From: an uncultured Oscillospiraceae bacterium
GTDB taxonomy: Bacteria; Bacillota; Clostridia; Oscillospirales; Oscillospiraceae
DNA: 5,647 bases
Assembly: GCA_934630555.1 (NCBI GenBank)
Contig: CAKTXB010000134.1
Coordinates: 1-5,647 of the forward strand
Direction of reading: 5' to 3'
Shown here piece after piece: positions 1-5,480 of this stretch (the first letter of the stretch is position 1; each line of letters opens with the position of its first letter). Below the pieces are notes generated by a model. It searched no databases. It was given only the letters and a program-made list of their open reading frames with translations, and was not told the DNA's origin. A program made the position numbers and the translations under genes.

Positions 1-164
1 CCCCCTTGACCGCCTTTCTTTACACCGCCGGCGGCGCTTTCTTTCCCCGCGGGAAAGAAAGGGGGGCCGAACCGCCCCCCTAGCAGGCACTGCCAGAATA
101 AAATGCAAAAACTAAAGGTTTTGCAAACCCCAAAACCACAGGGTACCGGGGCGAAGCCCCGCAA
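1..164 (-). repeat. Inverted repeat R1, left copy
   Basis: This stretch is the reverse complement of 5262-5418 downstream of dnaA. Positions 1-127 match 5418-5292 without gaps and with about three mismatches. The next few bases differ in length, and the match resumes over GGTACCGGGGC to about 164. Inside are a GC-rich palindrome near 25-34 and an 11-bp stem (37-47 with 51-61, loop CGC). The window starts within or exactly at the edge of the repeat, so its left end is not defined. It has no convincing coding content. A dispersed intergenic element is the likely reading. Confidence 0.9.
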
Positions 165-364
165 CCCCCCCATTGCAGGCACTGCAAGTAAATCGTAAAA
201 CCTGTCAGGTTTTGCAAACCAAGGTGTACCGGGGCAAAGCCCCGCAAAATCCCCGCACGACCTGTAAGGTCGCAAAACCAACAGGCCACCGGGGCGAAGC
301 CCCGTAAACCCCGCGCAGCCTTTCAGGCTGCAAAAACCAAGGGACCAGCGGGGCAGCACCCCGC
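107..364. repeat. Four tandem two-hairpin units
   Basis: Four units each hold a first hairpin, an A-rich linker containing GCAAA, and a second GC-rich hairpin. The first stems are AAAAC/GTTTT (unit A, near 108-122), AAAACCT-GTC-AGGTTTT (197-213), CGACCT-GTA-AGGTCG (258-272) and CAGCCT-TTC-AGGCTG (316-330). The second stems are CGGGGC/GCCCCG at 147-161, 230-244 and 290-304, and GCGGGG/CCCCGC at 348-364. Second hairpins are spaced 83, 60 and 58 bp apart. Units A and B also share GCAGGCACTGC (83-93, 175-185). The outer base pairs of the first stem change on both sides together, so pairing appears conserved rather than sequence. Unit A lies within R1. The function is unknown. Confidence 0.8.
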
Positions 365-424
365 CAAAAGCCCCCATCCCCCGCCGGGGAACGCATCAAA
401 AATAAAAGTTTCGACAGAAAGTAG

Positions 425-453
425 TTGCAAATTCTCTCCCGCAATGTTAAAAT
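425..453 (+). promoter_or_regulatory. Sigma-A-type promoter for the tRNA region
   Basis: The -35 is TTGCAA (425-430), followed by a 17-bp spacer and the -10 TAAAAT (448-453). The TG at 445-446 gives an extended -10. The expected transcript start is near 460, just before the first tRNA-like sequence, so the transcript would carry both that sequence and the intact tRNA-Gly. The same two hexamers and spacing occur before dnaA. Confidence 0.7.
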
Positions 454-464
454 AAACCTACTTT

Positions 465-645
465 GCAGGATTAGTACATCGGTAGTACATCGGCTTCGGC
501 ATCCGAGGAGGCGGGTTCGACCGCCGTGTATTTTTGCCGGGCCGCAGGCACGGCCGCTGCGCGCAGCGCAGTGGTGCCGCGCAGCAGCACCAAAATACCG
601 GTGGCACGGAGGCGGCGCAGCCGCTGGAGTATTCCCGTATCCGCT
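465..645 (+). pseudogene. Interrupted tRNA-Gly-like remnant
   Basis: Positions 465-520 copy the intact tRNA-Gly at 672-727 through the acceptor 5' strand, D arm, variable loop and T-loop TTCGA. The only differences are a cluster at 498-502, which changes the anticodon triplet from CCC to CGG and breaks one anticodon-stem pair. After TTCGA the match stops: the following bases give neither a normal T-stem nor an acceptor 3' strand. A matching tail, ATTCCCGTATCC (631-642, identical to 727-738 of the tRNA), reappears about 110 bp later. It then reads GC with one T missing, and has no CCA. The simplest reading is a duplicated tRNA-Gly gene broken by an insertion in the T-loop. A functional tRNA is unlikely. 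Confidence 0.7.
521..630. other. GC-rich segment interrupting the tRNA remnant
   Basis: About 110 bp separate the two pieces of the tRNA remnant. It contains GTATTTT (528-534) opposite AAAATAC (592-598), the palindrome GCTGCGCGCAGC, a GGTGC/GCACC stem and GCGGC-GCA-GCCGC (612-624). A further hairpin, CGCTGTGC-TTC-GCACAGCG (642-660), follows in the spacer before the intact tRNA. No open frame here looks like a real protein. It may be a small inserted element or simply decayed DNA. No target-site duplication is clear. Confidence 0.4.
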
Positions 646-671
646 GTGCTTCGCACAGCGCAAGTTCATAC

Positions 672-745
672 GCAGGATTAGTACATCGGTAGTACATCGG
701 CTTCCCAAGCCGAGGAGGCGGGTTCGATTCCCGTATCCTGCTCCA
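672..745 (+). tRNA. tRNA-Gly (anticodon CCC)
   Basis: A complete cloverleaf. The acceptor stem GCAGGAT/ATCCTGC (672-678 with 735-741) is fully paired. The D arm is GTAC/GTAC (681-684 with 692-695). The anticodon stem TCGGC/GCCGA (697-701 with 709-713) has loop TTCCCAA and anticodon CCC at 704-706, reading GGG. The T arm is GCGGG/CCCGT with loop TTCGATT. The discriminator T742 is followed by an encoded CCA (743-745). It supplies glycine for translation. It lies downstream of the promoter at 425-453 and a degenerate copy of itself, and is followed 10 bp later by a strong terminator. Confidence 0.96.
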
Positions 746-754
746 CTCAGAAAT

Positions 755-812
755 GACCTTTGGTTGTCAGGTGACCGCGCAAGCGCGTTCACCTCGACAG
801 CAAAGGTCTTTC
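755..812 (+). terminator. Terminator of the tRNA-Gly transcript
   Basis: A long hairpin: GACCTTTG (755-762) pairs with CAAAGGTC (801-808). Inner pairs are TGTC/GACA (765-768 with 796-799), AGGTGA/TCACCT (769-774 with 789-794) and a CGCG core. TTTCTT follows. Its position 10 bp after the tRNA CCA end supports a terminator. Confidence 0.75.
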
Positions 813-819
813 TTCGTTC

Positions 820-859
820 AAAATCACAACCGCTGTCGCTGGGTTGTGATTTTGTTTTC
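820..859 (+). terminator. Hairpin terminator, loop GCTGTCGCTG
   Basis: A perfect 12-bp stem, AAAATCACAACC (820-831) with GGTTGTGATTTT (842-853), closes a 10-base loop and is followed by GTTTT. The A-rich and T-rich flanks mean it could work in both directions. It shares loop and layout with the hairpin at 984-1017. Confidence 0.7.
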
Positions 860-897
860 TAATTTGGTAGTTGATCCATAGTGTTCGAATCACACAC

Positions 898-933
898 GTT
901 GTCGCGGACTGTGCCAGTTCGCGACGACTTTTT
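898..933 (+). terminator. Hairpin terminator with TTTTT tail
   Basis: A 14-bp stem, 898-911 with 915-928, has loop TGC, two wobble pairs and a following TTTTT (929-933). This is a strong intrinsic-terminator shape. There is no gene between it and the preceding terminator. A short T-arm-like sequence (881-893, GTG-TTCGAAT-CAC) precedes it, possibly a trace of another lost tRNA. Confidence 0.7.
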
Positions 934-983
934 ATGCTGCGCATCAAATGTCATCTCTCACCCGCTCCGTCGCTCCTTCTCTC

Positions 984-1024
984 AAAATCGCGATCGCTGG
1001 CGCTGGATCGCGATTTTGTTTTTT
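984..1024 (+). terminator. Hairpin terminator, loop GCTGGCGCTG
   Basis: A perfect 12-bp stem, AAAATCGCGATC (984-995) with GATCGCGATTTT (1006-1017), closes a 10-base loop and is followed by GTTTTTT. It sits just before the promoter of the GH3-like gene and would insulate it from upstream transcription. Confidence 0.75.
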
Positions 1025-1032
1025 CGTGCGGC

Positions 1033-1061
1033 TTTTCAATCGTGCAAATTTATGCTATGAT
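1033..1061 (+). promoter_or_regulatory. Promoter of the GH3-like gene
   Basis: A weak -35, TTTTCA (1033-1038), is followed by a 17-bp spacer and the -10 TATGAT (1056-1061). TG at 1053-1054 gives an extended -10. The predicted start near 1068 leaves a leader of about 42 bases. Confidence 0.6.
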
Positions 1062-1099
1062 AACATCAAACTGGAATCATAGACCGCTTTGCGGGTTTT

Positions 1100-1105
1100 G
1101 GAGGG
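1100..1105 (+). promoter_or_regulatory. RBS of the GH3-like gene
   Basis: GGAGGG lies four bases before the ATG at 1110. It decides the start: the in-frame TTG at 1089 has no such site. Confidence 0.75.
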
Positions 1106-1109
1106 TTTT

Positions 1110-3191
1110 ATGGACATCACGGCCAGAATGACGGATCACGCGCTGCTGGCGCGGACGGCGGCAGCGGGGAGCATGGTGCTGCTGCGCAATGTGGGCGGCG
1201 CGCTGCCGCTGCTGCCTCTGGAGGATGGAACGCCCATCCCGGTGGCGGTATTCGGCGCGGGGCAGCTGCAAAGCGCCTATTGCACGGCGGACGTTCAGCC
1301 GTGGCGCATGGTCTCCATCCTGGACGGCCTGTGCGCAAACGCGCACATCGTGCCGGACGGCCTGCTGGCGCACCGCTATCGCCGCTGGACACTGGAAAAC
1401 CCCGCCGGCACGGAATTGCCGGAAAGTGAGCTGGATCTTGTTCGGCTGACGCGGGAAAACGCCGCGGCCATCGTAGTCGTCACGCGGCAGGCAGACGATG
1501 CACGCGTACAGCTGACGCGGGAAGAGGCCTCGCTCGTCGCGCGGGTACGCGCGGCGTTTGAGCGAACGATCCTCATTCTGAACACGCCGGGCTTTGTGGA
1601 GCTGGGTGAGGCCGCGCAGTGCGCGGGCATTGTGTTTGCCGGTCTTGGCGGGCAGGAGCTGGGCCACGCGCTGGCCGACGTACTGACCGGCGTCTGTGCG
1701 CCGGGCGGCCATCTGGCGTTCACATGGCCGGAGGCGGCGGCGGATCATCTGGCTGCCGGTGCGGACGGCGACGGTCTGTGCGGCTACCGCTATTATGACA
1801 CGCTGGGCAAGTCCGTGCTCTATCCCTTCGGCTGGGGGCTTGGCTACGGCAATGCCGCTGTTGCGAGCGTGAGCGTGGCGCTGGATGGATATACGGTCAT
1901 CGTCAAGGCGGCCGTAGAAAACACGTCGGCAGATCATCCGGTACAAGCGCTGGTGCAGACGTATTTTTCAAATCCGGCATCACAGCGCGGCGGCGCAATT
2001 TGGATACTGAACCGCTTTGAAAAAACGCGGCTGCTGGCCCCCGGCGAAGCGCAGACAGTGCAAATGCAATTCCCCATCACCGCGTGCGCCGTGTTCCGCC
2101 CCGAAAGCAGCGCCTTTGTGCTGGAAGCGGGCTATTATGACTTCCGCGTGGGCCTGAACAGCCGCGCCACGTGCGTGGCCGGGTCCGTCCGGCTGACGCG
2201 CGACGCCGTCGTGCAGGCGTGCACGCCGCTGGCCATGGAAACCGCACCGCGCAAGACGCACCCCGAAGCGGCCTTTACTTACCCTGAAGAAGCGGAGGAA
2301 CTGGCTGCCGCGCACAAGCGGGCCATCCGCTTCTCCGACCGCTGGCTGCCGCGCGTGGCACGGCGGCGGGGCGACCGCTTTTTGGGCTGCCGCGGCGATG
2401 GCGAGGCACATACGCTCACCCAGCTGCGGCGCGGCGAATGTTCGGCCTTTACGCTGGTGGCCGGGCTGGACGACCACGCGCTGCGGGAATTTGTACTGGG
2501 ATTCGGCAAGTATCCGGCCGATGTGCCGGGCGCGCTGGGTGCGTCGCTGCCGCTGGACGAGGCCGGCATCCCGGCCTATGTGCTGGCCGGCGGCGGCACC
2601 AGTCTGGCGCTGACGCGGGATATTTACGACGAAGAAACGGAAAAGCCGGTGCGGCAGCAGTGCTGCACGGCGTTCCCGGCGGCAAGCGTGCTGGCGTGCA
2701 GCTTTGACCCGGTGCTGCTGCAGGCCGTGGGTGCGGCCGTTGGGCAGGAGCTGCGTGCAGGTGGCGTGACGTTCTGGCGCACGCCGGGCTGTGACCTGCT
2801 CTCAGGCCGCACAGCGGCTGTGGCGGCGCAGTTGTGGTCAGAAGACCCGGTGGTCGCCGGTACCTGTGCGGCGGCGCTGGCAAAGGGCGTGCGGCCCTAT
2901 GGCGCGGCTGTTCTGCACGCGGCAGCCGGAATGCCGGAGCGTTTCGATCTGCGCGCCTGGCGCGAGGTCTACGGCCCGGCCTTTGCGATCGCAGCCGGCA
3001 CGCACGGGGCCGTGCTGCTGCCGGATGATGCGCGTCTTGGCGAGGACGCAGCGTTCGTGCGCGCAATGATCGTAGACTGGAAATATCCGGGGATGTTCCT
3101 GACAGAAGGCGACCGGTCCGCCCGTGAGCCGGGCCGGCTGGAGCTGGAGAAGTCCGCGCTGCGGATCCTGAATATCCTCAAGCAATATTGA
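1110..3191 (+). CDS. Permuted GH3-family protein, probable pseudoenzyme
   Basis: 693 residues, ATG chosen for the GGAGGG site. No signal peptide or membrane segment is seen, so it is probably cytoplasmic. Residues 15-35 (AAAGSMVLLRN...ALPL) and 40-250 match the GH3 C-terminal domain, ending in GYRYYDTLGKSVLYPFGWGLGY (225-246). Residues about 255-365 look fibronectin-III-like. Residues about 410-693 resemble the GH3 N-terminal catalytic domain, with CCTAFPAAS (518-526), WSEDPVVAG (576-584), DLRAWREVYGPAFAIA (613-628) and a final helix LEKSALRILNIL. This order is that of clostridial/Butyrivibrio permuted beta-glucosidases. By motif comparison from memory, key residues are lost: the DGPxGLR segment reads GGGTSLAL (494-501), KHF..NNQE reads LHAAAGMPE (602-610), and the nucleophile-bearing T/S-D-W reads TEGD (665-668). 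The barrel also lacks the segment usually between nucleophile and final helix. Family members are usually longer. Fold assignment is firm, activity doubtful, function unknown. Transcribed alone. Confidence 0.85.
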   Translation: MDITARMTDHALLARTAAAGSMVLLRNVGGALPLLPLEDGTPIPVAVFGAGQLQSAYCTADVQPWRMVSILDGLCANAHIVPDGLLAHRYRRWTLENPAGTELPESELDLVRLTRENAAAIVVVTRQADDARVQLTREEASLVARVRAAFERTILILNTPGFVELGEAAQCAGIVFAGLGGQELGHALADVLTGVCAPGGHLAFTWPEAAADHLAAGADGDGLCGYRYYDTLGKSVLYPFGWGLGYGNAAVASVSVALDGYTVIVKAAVENTSADHPVQALVQTYFSNPASQRGGAIWILNRFEKTRLLAPGEAQTVQMQFPITACAVFRPESSAFVLEAGYYDFRVGLNSRATCVAGSVRLTRDAVVQACTPLAMETAPRKTHPEAAFTYPEEAEELAAAHKRAIRFSDRWLPRVARRRGDRFLGCRGDGEAHTLTQLRRGECSAFTLVAGLDDHALREFVLGFGKYPADVPGALGASLPLDEAGIPAYVLAGGGTSLALTRDIYDEETEKPVRQQCCTAFPAASVLACSFDPVLLQAVGAAVGQELRAGGVTFWRTPGCDLLSGRTAAVAAQLWSEDPVVAGTCAAALAKGVRPYGAAVLHAAAGMPERFDLRAWREVYGPAFAIAAGTHGAVLLPDDARLGEDAAFVRAMIVDWKYPGMFLTEGDRSAREPGRLELEKSALRILNILKQY

Positions 3192-3197
3192 GTTTTT

Positions 3198-3225
3198 GGA
3201 GGGGCAAATGCCCCTCCTCTTTTTT
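3198..3225 (+). terminator. Terminator of the GH3-like gene
   Basis: GGAGGGGC (3198-3205) pairs perfectly with GCCCCTCC (3210-3217) across loop AAAT, followed by TCTTTTTT. It begins 7 bp after the stop codon. A second stem, CGCGCC-GAAA-GGCGCG (3227-3242), with CCCCCTTTTTT after it, may act as backup. Confidence 0.9.
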
Positions 3226-3242
3226 ACGCGCCGAAAGGCGCG

Positions 3243-3420
3243 CCCCCTTTTTTGGATTAATCCCCCGGGGGAGCGTGGGGGCAGTGCCGAGCGAGTGCGC
3301 CGGAGGCGCGAGCTGTAGATGTTTCGTGTTACGGCGGGGCAAGGCGCTGCGCTGTTGCCCGATTTCGACGAGAGTTGGTTCTTAGGGTCGGCAGTTCCGG
3401 CGAAAACGTAGATGCGGCCT
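3243..3420 (+). repeat. Direct repeat R2, copy 1
   Basis: 178 bp matching 5470-5647 with no gap and about 17 mismatches (roughly 90% identity). It starts CCCCCTTTTTTGGATTAAT and holds the palindrome CCCCCGGGGG (3262-3271), a GCGCC-GGA-GGCGC hairpin (3297-3309) and a GGGCAA/TTGCCC stem near 3339-3361. Mismatches cluster at about 3318-3322 and 3363-3373, while the last 45 bp are nearly invariant. Its right end is unknown because copy 2 leaves the window. It reads best as a dispersed non-coding element; open frames on its minus strand lack starts and sites that would support a gene. Confidence 0.88.
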
Positions 3421-3670
3421 TGGTTTTTGAGGCAGTGGGGATTGTGTGCAGTGATTCTGAGGCAACGAGTGGCAAGTTTGGCGAGTCGCTCTGGCGAGCA
3501 GGGCAGACGTAGTTCCTTGCAGGAGAGGACGTTCGTTTGCAACTAGTTACAAATTTGGCGGCTTCAGTAGTGGTAATGCGGTAGAAGTCCACGCGTCCTA
3601 AAGCGCCTCTTTTCTCCCCATTCTTTTCTGGCAAGGCAGAAAAGAATGGGCCGCCGGAGGCACAGGTACA
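3421..3670. other. Non-coding stretch with two palindromes
   Basis: No supported gene. It may be a continuation of R2. It contains an 18-bp near-palindrome, TTTGCAACTAGTTACAAA (3536-3553), and a perfect 14-bp inverted repeat, CCCATTCTTTTCTG (3617-3630) with its complement at 3637-3650 and loop GCAAGG. The latter is followed by GCC rather than a T-run, so it is not a good terminator on the + strand. Confidence 0.6.
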
Positions 3671-3719
3671 GTGTTGCAAACACTAAGGCAAAAACGGTGA
3701 CTTCGCACCGCAGGTGCGA
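3671..3719. repeat. Two GCA-triloop hairpins
   Basis: GTGTT-GCA-AACAC (3671-3683) and TCGCACC-GCA-GGTGCGA (3703-3719). Both stems are perfect. No gene is nearby on either side except dnaA downstream. Their role is unknown. Confidence 0.6.
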
Positions 3720-3772
3720 CCAGTAAAAAACCGTGACGGGCTCAAGCCTGCCGATCCCGACAAAAACGGGTG

Positions 3773-3793
3773 GGCGGGCGCAGCCCGCCTTTT
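3773..3793 (+). terminator. Hairpin upstream of the dnaA promoter
   Basis: GGCGGGC (3773-3779) pairs with GCCCGCC (3783-3789) over loop GCA, followed by TTTT. A short T-tract makes it a moderate terminator. It would shield the dnaA promoter from readthrough. Confidence 0.6.
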
Positions 3794-3823
3794 CATATAT
3801 TTCTTTATAATATTGTATAACAC

Positions 3824-3852
3824 TTGCAATATGGCCATAATTATGATAAAAT
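3824..3852 (+). promoter_or_regulatory. dnaA promoter
   Basis: TTGCAA (3824-3829), a 17-bp spacer and TAAAAT (3847-3852), within a 59-bp island of about 20% GC (3794-3852). The predicted start near 3859 gives a leader of about 77 bases. No DnaA box is visible beside it, so DnaA autoregulation is not supported by sequence. Confidence 0.65.
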
Positions 3853-3927
3853 CACACTGTATGATCGTACCCAATATCCGCCCGTTTTTTGGAAAACTCA
3901 CGCGGTTTTTGGGAAGAAAGATACCGC

Positions 3928-3935
3928 AAAGGGGG
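3928..3935 (+). promoter_or_regulatory. dnaA RBS, start ambiguous
   Basis: AAAGGGGG directly abuts the ATG at 3936, which is unusually close. The in-frame GTG at 3942 would have a six-base spacing and shorten the protein by two residues. Either start fits; ATG is used in the CDS entry. Confidence 0.6.
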
Positions 3936-5255
3936 ATGGCCGTGTACTCGAAGGATTTTGTCTGGGCGAGGCTGCTGGCTTATTTGGAAAAAAAGCTGAC
4001 GACGGACGTTGTTTCGGCGTGGATGGACGACGCGGAGCTGGTGGAAGTAACGGATAAGCGGGTGATCGTGTACACGCCAACGGCATTCCGGCGCGATTTT
4101 CTGGTGCAGCGCTGTGTAGAGCCTATGCGCGAGGCGCTGGCGGAAATGTTCGGTACCCAGCCAGAGGTCATGATTCTCTGCGAGGGGGAACTGGACGCGC
4201 TGCGCAGCGGTGAAACCTCCACGGCGTTCATTGGCTGCAATCCGCAGTTTACGTTCGATAATTTCATCGTCGGTCCGTCAAACCGGTTTGCGCACGCGGC
4301 GGCGCTGGCCGTTGCCAACAAGCCGGCGGACTCCTATAACCCGTTGTTCATTTATGGCCCGTCCGGCCTTGGCAAGACGCATCTGCTCTACGCGATCGCG
4401 TCACAGATCCACAGGACGTATCCGGATTACAACATTGTGTATATCAAGGGAGACCAGTTCACAAATGAGCTGATCGAAGCCCTGAAAAAAGGTCAAAATG
4501 TGGAATTTCGCAACAAATACCGCAATGCAGACCTGTTTTTGGTGGATGATATTCAGTTCATCGCAGGCAAGGAATCCACACAGGAGGAATTTTTCCACAC
4601 ATTCAACACGCTGTGGGAAAACCACCGGCAGATCGTGCTAACCGCCGACCGGCCGCCGAAGGAAATGCTGAAGCTGGAGGACCGGCTGAAAACGCGCTTT
4701 GAGTGGGGCCTGCTTGCCGACATCACGCCGCCGGACTATGAGACCCGCATGGCCATCATCAAAAACAAGTGTGACAGCATCGGCCTTTCCATGCCGGACG
4801 ACGTGTGCGCCTATATTGCCGAAAACATCACCACGAACATCCGGCAGATCGAGGGCACGGTAAAAAAACTGAAAGCATACCACGACCTGTCGCTGCTGGT
4901 GATGGACGTGCCGCACGTGGCGCGCTGCATCCGCGATATGCACAAGGGTGAAACAGAGTCCATTCCAACGCCGACGATCATCATCACCGAGGTCTGCCGG
5001 TACTACTCCATTGAAGAGCAGGTGCTGCGCGGATCGCTCAAAAACAAATCCACCGTTGAGGCGCGGCAGATCGCGATGTATCTCATCCGTAAAATGACGA
5101 ACCTGTCGCTGCCCGACATCGGCCGCGAATTTGGCCGTGACCATGCGACCGTCATCCACTCGCTGAAAAAAATCGACGCCGCCATGATGGACCGGCGCTC
5201 CGGCGTAAGCGATACAGTGCGCGATATTACGGCCAATATCAACAGCAGACTTTGA
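3936..5255 (+). CDS. dnaA: Chromosomal replication initiator DnaA
   Basis: 439 residues, normal for the family. DnaA-ATP binds DnaA boxes at oriC, forms a filament, opens the origin and loads the helicase. Domain I is about residues 1-75, followed by a short domain II linker (about 25 residues). The AAA+ domain III starts at FTFDNFIVG (105-113). It has Walker A GPSGLGKTH (141-149), Walker B LFLVDDIQF (200-208), sensor 1 LTADRPP (235-241, where TSDRPP is more usual), the arginine-finger region RLKTRFEWGL (250-259) and sensor 2 NIRQIEG (301-307). Domain IV carries the DNA-binding signature GRDHATVIHSLKKI (400-413). A GTG at 3714 would add 74 residues but these read like the promoter region. It has its own promoter. 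dnaN does not follow within the window. Confidence 0.97.
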   Translation: MAVYSKDFVWARLLAYLEKKLTTDVVSAWMDDAELVEVTDKRVIVYTPTAFRRDFLVQRCVEPMREALAEMFGTQPEVMILCEGELDALRSGETSTAFIGCNPQFTFDNFIVGPSNRFAHAAALAVANKPADSYNPLFIYGPSGLGKTHLLYAIASQIHRTYPDYNIVYIKGDQFTNELIEALKKGQNVEFRNKYRNADLFLVDDIQFIAGKESTQEEFFHTFNTLWENHRQIVLTADRPPKEMLKLEDRLKTRFEWGLLADITPPDYETRMAIIKNKCDSIGLSMPDDVCAYIAENITTNIRQIEGTVKKLKAYHDLSLLVMDVPHVARCIRDMHKGETESIPTPTIIITEVCRYYSIEEQVLRGSLKNKSTVEARQIAMYLIRKMTNLSLPDIGREFGRDHATVIHSLKKIDAAMMDRRSGVSDTVRDITANINSRL

Positions 5256-5261
5256 GGTTTT

Positions 5262-5418
5262 TTGCGGGGCTTCGCCCCGGTACCCCTTGCTTTTGCAAAA
5301 CCTTTGGTTTTTGCGTTTTATTCTGGCAGTGCCTGCTAGGGGGGCGGCTCGGCCCCCCTTTCTTTCCCGCGGGGAAAGAAAGCGCCGCCGGCGGTGTAAA
5401 GAAAGGCGGTCAAGGGGG
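5262..5418 (+). repeat. Inverted repeat R1, right copy
   Basis: Reverse complement of 1-164. It begins 7 bp after the dnaA stop with a CGGGGC-TTC-GCCCCG hairpin, followed by an AAAACC/GGTTTT stem, then the GCAGGCACTGC-related segment and the 11-bp CTTTCTTTCCC/GGGAAAGAAAG stem. It holds only one of the four hairpin units seen in the left block. The first hairpin lacks a T-run, so it is a poor terminator. Confidence 0.9.
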
Positions 5419-5438
5419 CTTCCGATGGCCCCCTTGAC
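5409..5438. repeat. 11-bp inverted repeat at the R1 edge
   Basis: GTCAAGGGGGC (5409-5419) is complementary to GCCCCCTTGAC (5428-5438) with an 8-base loop. It overlaps the R1 end. No T-run follows. It might mark an element boundary. Confidence 0.65.
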
Positions 5439-5458
5439 AATCCCCGACGGCCAATAAA

Positions 5459-5480
5459 GGGGGCTGCGGCCCCCTTTTTT
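5459..5480 (+). terminator. Terminator downstream of dnaA
   Basis: GGGGGC (5459-5464) pairs with GCCCCC (5469-5474) over loop TGCG, followed by six Ts. It is the best intrinsic terminator after dnaA. Its 3' half belongs to R2 copy 2. Confidence 0.75.

Noticed and set aside
107..364. CRISPR array
   Set aside because: Units differ in sequence and spacing, contain hairpins throughout, and lack constant repeats with unique spacers or cas genes.
205..792. Long minus-strand open frame across the tRNA region
   Set aside because: It is antisense to the tRNA-Gly and its remnant and to the tandem repeats; the protein is low-complexity and repeats itself where the tRNA copies lie.
881..893. T-arm-like GTG-TTCGAAT-CAC as a further tRNA
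   Set aside because: Only three stem pairs and no acceptor or anticodon arm around it; at most a trace of a lost tRNA.
1089..1109. TTG start for the GH3-like protein
   Set aside because: No ribosome binding site; GGAGGG serves the ATG at 1110.
871..1131. Plus-strand open frame between terminators
   Set aside because: It spans two terminator hairpins and the GH3 promoter, and translates inverted repeats; no ribosome binding site.
2838..3679. Minus-strand open frames over the end of the GH3-like gene and R2
   Set aside because: They overlap a well-supported gene or repeat DNA, cross a strong terminator, and have no recognisable domain.
3714..3935. N-terminal extension of DnaA from GTG 3714
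   Set aside because: The extra 74 codons run through a terminator hairpin and the promoter and have no family counterpart.
4591..4599. DnaA box TTTTCCACA inside dnaA
   Set aside because: A single relaxed match within conserved coding sequence; no cluster.
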